Positions 59,101 to 64,000 of a DNA stretch of 64,000 nucleotides are shown here, piece after piece. Numbering within the stretch: the stretch's first letter is position 1; each line of letters starts with the position of its first letter. Under the pieces are notes generated by a model that saw nothing but the letters and a program-made list of their open reading frames with translations, was not told the origin of the DNA and made no database searches. This DNA comes from Pyropia yezoensis (taxonomy: Eukaryota > Rhodophyta > Bangiophyceae > Bangiales > Bangiaceae): NCBI GenBank assembly GCA_009829735.1, contig CM020618.1, positions 9,825,119 to 9,889,118 of the forward strand, written 5' to 3'. A program made the translations under genes and the position numbers.

Positions 59101-60970
59101 CCTCCTCCGTCTGGGGCACGTGCAAGTTCATCTCGTCACCGTCAAAGTCGGCATTGTACGGCGCACACACGCACTCGTTGAAGCGAAACGTCCGGTGGGG
59201 CACCACCTTGGCCGAATGTGACATGATACTGATGCGATGCAGCGACGGCTGCCGGTTAAAAAGCACCACATCTCCGTCTACGAGATGCCGCTCCACCACC
59301 GCTCCCAGTGGCAGGTCTTTCGCAACCTTCTTGCGGTTGCCGTACCGCAGGAACCGCTTGTTGCCGTCGTCCGTCTCGACAAAATTGGCACCCGGGTACG
59401 TGTCTGGCCCACGAATCACCGCCGCCGCCAGGCGCTTGCGGTTATGCTTGGTCACACGCTCAGGGTAGGTGAGTGTACGGGCGACACGCAACGGGATGCC
59501 CACCTGGTCCACCCGCAGGTTCGGGTCAGGTGAGATGACGGTTCGCCCAGAAAAGTCCACCCGCTTGCCTGACAAGTTTCCCCGGAAACGCCCGGTCTTG
59601 CCCTTTAGACGCTGCGAAATGCCTCGCAGTGGCTTGGCAGTCGACGCCAACGGCGGCAAGTTCGTGGCGTCGCTGTTCATGAAGCGGGCCGCCTCCACCT
59701 GCAGCCACTCCCAGCCGTCCATCAGGAGCACGGCAGGACCCCCAAGATTGATCGACTTGGCGAGCGCCTCGTTCATGTGCACAATTTCTGTCAACTTCAT
59801 CGTCAGGTCGTCTTCGGTTGAGCCCGCGGACGGGTCCGAGCACACAGTCGGGCGAATGCACAGGGGTGGCACGGGAAGATAGCGTAGAATGAGCCGCTCC
59901 GGGCGTCCCCCTACAGCTCGCATGTCAATCAGTGCCACGTCCTCGGCCGTCATAGCTTCAAACAGTGCCAGCGTGCGTAGTGGGTTCAGGTCATCGCCCA
60001 CCCGCGAAAGGTGGCGCTCCAGGTCTGCATTGTTGCGCTTGGCGTCCCCGTAAGCGCTCTCCATGGCGGCAGACTTCGCCTGTTCCCGCAGCTCCGTCTT
60101 GGTTGGCTTTTTGTACAGGTTAATAGAGCGTGCGGCGCCGCGGCCACCCCCAGCGCCCGAGGGTGCCACCTCGTTCATCAGCTCCCCATCCTCGTCTACC
60201 CCATCGTCCTCCCCCGTATACCCGTAGGTGACCGTCTCGGGTCCGTCGGCAGCGCCGCGGGCACTACCTGCCCCGCGGACGGGCGTCTTGACCGTCGACC
60301 GCAGGTGCTTCTCGGTCTGCGCACGCGCCAGGTCCGTCACAGCGTCCAGCGCAGAGCCTGACGCGCGTGCGGCAGCGCGAGCACGGGCAGAAGCAGAGTT
60401 TTGGCCTGCTGCCGTCTTGACACCGTAGGGATAGTGCATAATCTTAAACGACCCGACACGCTTGACCACTCCATTCGCGGCGCCACAGCCGGGGCACACA
60501 GTCGTCTTTTTGCATCGCTCCCAGAGGCTCTTGAGGAGAGCACCGCGAATATGGGAGGTGGCCGACAGCGTCGGTGACCGTAGCCGGGTCAGAAGTGCGT
60601 TGCGTGCCGCTTCGGGCAGCAACACACGGGAGCACCGCTTACAGATCATCTGGAGAATCTGTAGCGTGGCCTTGTAATAGCCAACATGGAAGACGGGCAG
60701 CTCCAGACGGATGTACGCCCAGTGGCCAATGCATTCGGCCTGGGAGGCGCCGCAGGTGGCGCAAGTGGCGTGCTTGTTGATGGCTCCAAGCCGTCCGTCT
60801 AGAGCGCTGTTGTGTCCTGGTGTCCTCGCTGGCATCATGTACAGCTCCTTGTTAGTGACCTCCAGGTGGGAGAGGCGTGCAATCTCGTCCGCAGAGAGAA
60901 CCCCAAAGTGCAGACCCGCAATCTGCTTGGGCGCGCTGCTCTCCAGCACCATCTCCTTCAGGGTGCTCAT
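56135..60970 (-). CDS. RPC1: DNA-directed RNA polymerase III largest subunit
   Basis: 1611 residues, no introns, ATG 60970. Zinc sites near the N-terminus: C70, C73, C80, H83 ([14 protein letters not shown]) and C110, C113, C159, C162 (CKRC, CPGC). The catalytic Mg loop NADFDGD is at 606-612 and the bridge helix reads [22 protein letters not shown]. Pol III rather than I or II is indicated by [31 protein letters not shown]...[13 protein letters not shown] and [11 protein letters not shown], and by lack of a heptad CTD. It is longer than typical RPC1 (about 1400), with an Ala/Arg-rich and acidic insert at about residues 178-290 and a Ser/Ala-rich tail. It makes tRNA, 5S and other small RNAs in the nucleus. 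Divergent from the TPM gene, 493 bases apart. Confidence 0.95.
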   Translation of the reverse strand: [1611 protein letters not shown]

Positions 60971-61463
60971 CTTGACAGGCGGATGGAGAAACGAGAACGC
61001 TGTGAGCCACCGAGGGAACGCCTCTGTGGTATCCGAACGTCGTCACCCCGCTGGCAGGCGACGGGCGGCGTCGACAAGCAGCAAACCCCCTACCACAGCA
61101 GTCGGAACGATGGCGGCTTGCACCACGCAAGTGGACACGTGACGGCGACAGAGCCGCGAGAACAAATGCGACGTGACACGTGTTATTTGATCCGTTCACA
61201 CTCCTCCGTAAATTTTGGTTGCCTACCTGCAACTCCAGTGAACTACTGCTATCATGGACACCAGGGACCCCCCCCTCTTAGACGATTCTCCACCACAGGG
61301 GGTCAAACCCTTCCACCTCATTCGTTTTACCGATGCGAGTGCCTCCCGGTGCGTCGGAGGTGTACCACCTGCTCACCACCGTGGCCTCGTCTGCCGCTCT
61401 CGTCGCCACCCGGCCGGCGCCGTCAAGCTTGCACTGACACATCCTTTCCCTGCTGGGTATAGA
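60971..61463. other. Divergent promoter region RPC1 / TPM gene
   Basis: 493 bases between two ATGs pointing away from each other. It must hold both promoters and leaders. The plus-strand frame of the TPM gene stays open back to an ATG at 61254, so part of it could be coding if that start is used. Confidence 0.5.
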
Positions 61464-62564
61464 ATGGATTCACCAGTACCTGCTGCTTTCGTCGCTGGTC
61501 CTGTGCTGCCACTCGAGCGGCCGCGCTGGGGCGGCCGCACCGGACTCAGCGTCCCGAGGTGGCCCGCGGCGGGCCGCTGCTGCTCGCGGCGTCGACTGGT
61601 CATTGGCATGAGCTCCCCCTCCCACCGTTCCGCTTCTTCAGATGGCGCCAGCCCCTCCCCCAATCCCATCTTTGATGCTGTGGCGGCCGTGCGCAGCACC
61701 GCTGCTGTTGCGACGGTGGTGGCCGCCCTCTCAACGGCTGTGGTGGCCACCCCCTTGGTCTCGCCGGTGGCCCCAGCGGCGGCGGCGCTCACCCACGAAC
61801 GCGGTATCTCTTTCAACGAGCCTTCGGCGCTTGACGGCTTGGACTCCTCGTCGGCGGTGGTGGACCTGGCTGGCTGCCTCGCCCGGGGCCAGGAGCGGTC
61901 GCTGACCAAGCAGCTCGACGCCCTCGAGGCCGCCACCGGCGTGCGGGTGCGCATCCTCACCCAGAATACGGTCACCCCCGGGCTTGCCGTCCGGGACTTT
62001 TGGGGGCTTGGCGATACCCCTTCGTCGGTGCTGCTGGTGGTGGACCTGCGGGGTGGGAATATCCTCAACTTTTCCGTCTCGGACCCAGTGCTACGGAAAC
62101 TCCCCGACTCGTTTTGGGTGGAAACCACCAACCGGTACGGCAACCTCTTTTACGTGCGGGAGCACGGGCAGGATGGGGCCATCATCGCCGCTGTTGAGTC
62201 TATCAAGACGTGCCTGACCCGCGAGGGCGTCTGCCGCGTGACGCCAGGCATTGGTGCTGACCAGCTGGCAGTGACGCTCGGCTGCTCAGCGGTGGGGGGG
62301 GCGGTGGCGGGCGCCGCGTCACGGACGGGGGGCAAACGCTTCAATGGGCCCTGGGTGTTGTTGTTTGCGCCGCTTTGGGGCATTTTCTTCGTTTCGTTTG
62401 GGGTGGGCACCGTTGCCGCTCGGGAGGGGCTGGCTAGCTTTGACGTTGGCAAGGAGGTGGCCGCGTTTGCCACAGCCGCAGCGGCTACCTGGTGGTGGGT
62501 GCCCATTCGGTTTGGGGAGGGGGGCCAGGCGGCGCCGGAGCGGGGGGACGATGACCTGCTGTGA
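61464..62564 (+). CDS. TPM-domain plastid protein (Psb32/TLP18.3-like)
   Basis: 366 residues from ATG 61464; an in-frame ATG at 61254 would add 70. The inner start is preferred because it begins MDSPVPAAFVAGPVLPLERP, with the phenylalanine-containing N-terminal motif typical of red-algal plastid presequences, followed by an Arg/Ser-rich stretch. A second hydrophobic segment (STAAVATVVAALSTAVVAT...APAAAAL) resembles a thylakoid-lumen signal with an AxA-type cleavage site. The TPM domain follows (LTKQLDALEAATGVRVRILT, LLVVDLRGGNILNFSVSD, FWVETTNRYGNLFYVRE), known from TLP18.3/Psb32, which assists photosystem II repair in plants and cyanobacteria. Two C-terminal hydrophobic segments (WVLLFAPLWGIFFVSFGVGT; VAAFATAAAATWWWVPI) would anchor it in the thylakoid or envelope membrane. 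The PSII role is inference. Confidence 0.82.
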   Translation: MDSPVPAAFVAGPVLPLERPRWGGRTGLSVPRWPAAGRCCSRRRLVIGMSSPSHRSASSDGASPSPNPIFDAVAAVRSTAAVATVVAALSTAVVATPLVSPVAPAAAALTHERGISFNEPSALDGLDSSSAVVDLAGCLARGQERSLTKQLDALEAATGVRVRILTQNTVTPGLAVRDFWGLGDTPSSVLLVVDLRGGNILNFSVSDPVLRKLPDSFWVETTNRYGNLFYVREHGQDGAIIAAVESIKTCLTREGVCRVTPGIGADQLAVTLGCSAVGGAVAGAASRTGGKRFNGPWVLLFAPLWGIFFVSFGVGTVAAREGLASFDVGKEVAAFATAAAATWWWVPIRFGEGGQAAPERGDDDLL

Positions 62565-62874
62565 GTGTTCGACCGACGTCAAATTGCGACAAAAGAGGGG
62601 CATGTGGCGGAGGAAGAAATCCGTTCCTGCTTGTATTGGGAACGCCCTCGGGGGCGGTTCGCGTCCTCGGGGTGCAACGGTGCACATAAAATATGGGTCA
62701 TCACGGGAACGCAGTCTGGGTGCAAACTGCACCAGAGTCGCGGGCGTAATTGAGTGACGCCGCAGCCGCTCGGGTGCTGCCATCGTGCAGGGTCCCCGCG
62801 CTGCGCAGTCAGACGCGGCGCAACTCAACCGAAGAACCACCAGCGCCAATGGACATGAACTTTGCCAATGCCGC
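62565..62874. other. Short intergenic region, convergent 3' ends
   Basis: 310 bases between the TPM gene stop and the stop of the GPHR-type gene. No gene or clear terminator seen. Confidence 0.5.
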
Positions 62875-64000
62875 TCAAGCGCCATGGCTGTTGCGCTCCG
62901 CCCCTCGGCCGCGGCGCAGCTGCCGCCACCGACGGCCCGCCCAGGCGGGCAGCGCCCGTTCAACCCGCGAGCTCGCCACGTCCAGCCCCACTTGTAAATT
63001 GGACGCGACGCGCCGCCACACGCCGCCGCCGCCGCCCCGACCCGCTGCCGGCAGGCTGGCCACGTGCATAGGAGGCTCGGCGGGGGCAAGCCGCGTGACG
63101 GGTGACGGGCGCAGCAGGATGACGGCAGCAATGGCAGCCGACGAGAGGAAGATGGCGTCAAAGTAGCGCGAAAAGAACTCGTACTCAACTCGGCCGCCGC
63201 GCTGGAGCTCTGCGATAAGCGCACGAGAGCCGGGAGGGAGAAAGGGGCGAGCCAGCACCGTGGATGAAGTGATGTAGATGCCCATTAATTGGGCAAGAAA
63301 GACGGCAGCCTGCGAACAAGAGGAAGAAAAACGTATACAGTGGTACAAAGGACACGACACAGTGCACGGTCAGCCAGGCCAAAGGAAGGGAACACCAAAG
63401 CCAAGCACAAACAAAACATGTCAGTACCGGGAGGACCGGCAACAGACCCAAGGGGCCGCCGGATTCCTCCCCACGAAACCAGGCAGCAAGACCCCCTAGG
63501 AAACCTCCACAACCAGCTGGTCGCCAGGTGCATTCCGCCGGCTTGCCTAGTGCTCGCTCACGCAGTCGCTCCCAATTGCCTCACGGGATGGTGCCCACAC
63601 ACGTACACTACTGCTCAGAGCCTCGTTCGTCGATACGAGAGAAAAAATGGCCGTCACCCGCATCAGTGCTGCGCGCAAGTTGGCCGCCACCAGCGCCGAC
63701 GTGACGCCAAGAGTCACGTACTGCCCAACCGCGCTGCTCTCTGCGTCCACCCCCGCAAGGGCCATGGCGCGATGCACCCCACTGGGTGGCGCGCCGCCAG
63801 CCGTCACCACTTGCCCCGCCGCCGCGGCGGCGCGCACCACGTCCCCACCCCCACCCGCCGCGGACACCCCTCCTCCCAACGCGGCGCCGACGCCACGCCC
63901 AAGTACCTGACCGGCACGAGGGACTAGCCGTCGACCAAGCGCGCCCCCGACGTTAGCCACTGCCACGCCCATCCGTGCAGCGCACAAGAGGGCCATCGCT
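62875..64000 (-). CDS. GPHR/GTG-type membrane protein, C-terminal exons (partial)
   Basis: Two exons: beyond 64000 to 63607, and 63309-62875, joined across a 297-base intron with donor GTACGT and acceptor TTCGCAG in phase 0. The join reads ...NEALSSS|AAVFLAQLMGIY, matching in length and pattern the C-terminal transmembrane part of Golgi pH regulator / plant GTG proteins: VTSALVAANLRAALMRVTAIF, LAQLMGIYITSSTVLARPFLP, and the signature ELQRGGRVEYEFFSRYFDAIF followed by a last hydrophobic segment. Relatives are nine-pass anion channels of Golgi/ER that keep the lumen acidic; plant members were also proposed as ABA receptors. The upstream exon carries a Gly/Ala-rich insert (about residues GVGAALGGGVSAAGGGG). 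The 5' part lies outside the window. The Pro/Arg/Gly-rich C-tail after RLAPAEPP is longer than usual. Confidence 0.82.

Noticed and set aside
1..64000. CRISPR array, rRNA or tRNA genes
   Set aside because: No regularly spaced repeats with unique spacers, no rRNA-like sequence and no full tRNA cloverleaf was recognised; the tRNA-like 3' end at 7383-7401 is only a primer-site match.

Overview
This window reads as nuclear DNA of a GC-rich photosynthetic eukaryote, most likely a red alga of the Porphyra/Pyropia type. That placement is inference. It rests on a CAD-type pyrimidine fusion gene, which green plants lack; a TPM-domain protein with a plastid/thylakoid-lumen presequence carrying an AFVAGPVLP motif; host genes that are mostly intronless; an intact PSTAIRE CDK and a TDY-type MAPK; and chromodomain Ty3/gypsy retrotransposons. 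No bacterial operon or phage signature was seen.

Layout. Positions 1-25707 are a head-to-tail array of one Ty3/gypsy chromovirus (element 1), minus strand, period about 8.92 kb, neighbouring units sharing a 477-bp LTR. Each unit has LTR, primer-binding site, gag, an in-frame UGA, the nucleocapsid part, a -1 slippery heptamer, pol (protease, RT, RNase H, integrase, chromodomain), then an antisense two-part reading frame, a polypurine tract and the next LTR. Pol is open in units 1 and 3 and broken by one-base indels in unit 2. Positions 25714-33013 lie between two near-identical 675-bp LTR-like repeats (element 3). Between them are a U1-type zinc-finger reading frame and a different chromovirus gag-pol (element 2, plus strand) with its own -1 frameshift site but no recognisable 5' LTR. 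Positions 33014-33989 are a truncated fourth copy of element 1.

From about 34 kb on is host sequence: a possible small spliced membrane-protein gene (34948-35913, weak); CDKA/CDC2 (36928-37869, minus); the CAD-like GATase-CPSase-pseudoDHOase-ATCase (40343-47635, plus); an alpha/beta-hydrolase-fold protein (48396-49943, plus); a four-exon TDY MAP kinase (50823-53286, minus); an unrecognised 263-residue protein (54673-55464, plus); the RNA polymerase III largest subunit (56135-60970, minus); a TPM-domain plastid protein (61464-62564, plus); and the 3' end of a GPHR/GTG-type membrane protein (62875-64000, minus, incomplete at the edge). These are independent housekeeping and signalling genes, not a pathway cluster.

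The most interesting signals are the two recoding steps predicted in element 1 (UGA readthrough and a GGGAAAC -1 frameshift), its long antisense coding region that is also split by a stop, the -1 site in element 2, and the mosaic element 2/3 region with a zinc-finger reading frame.
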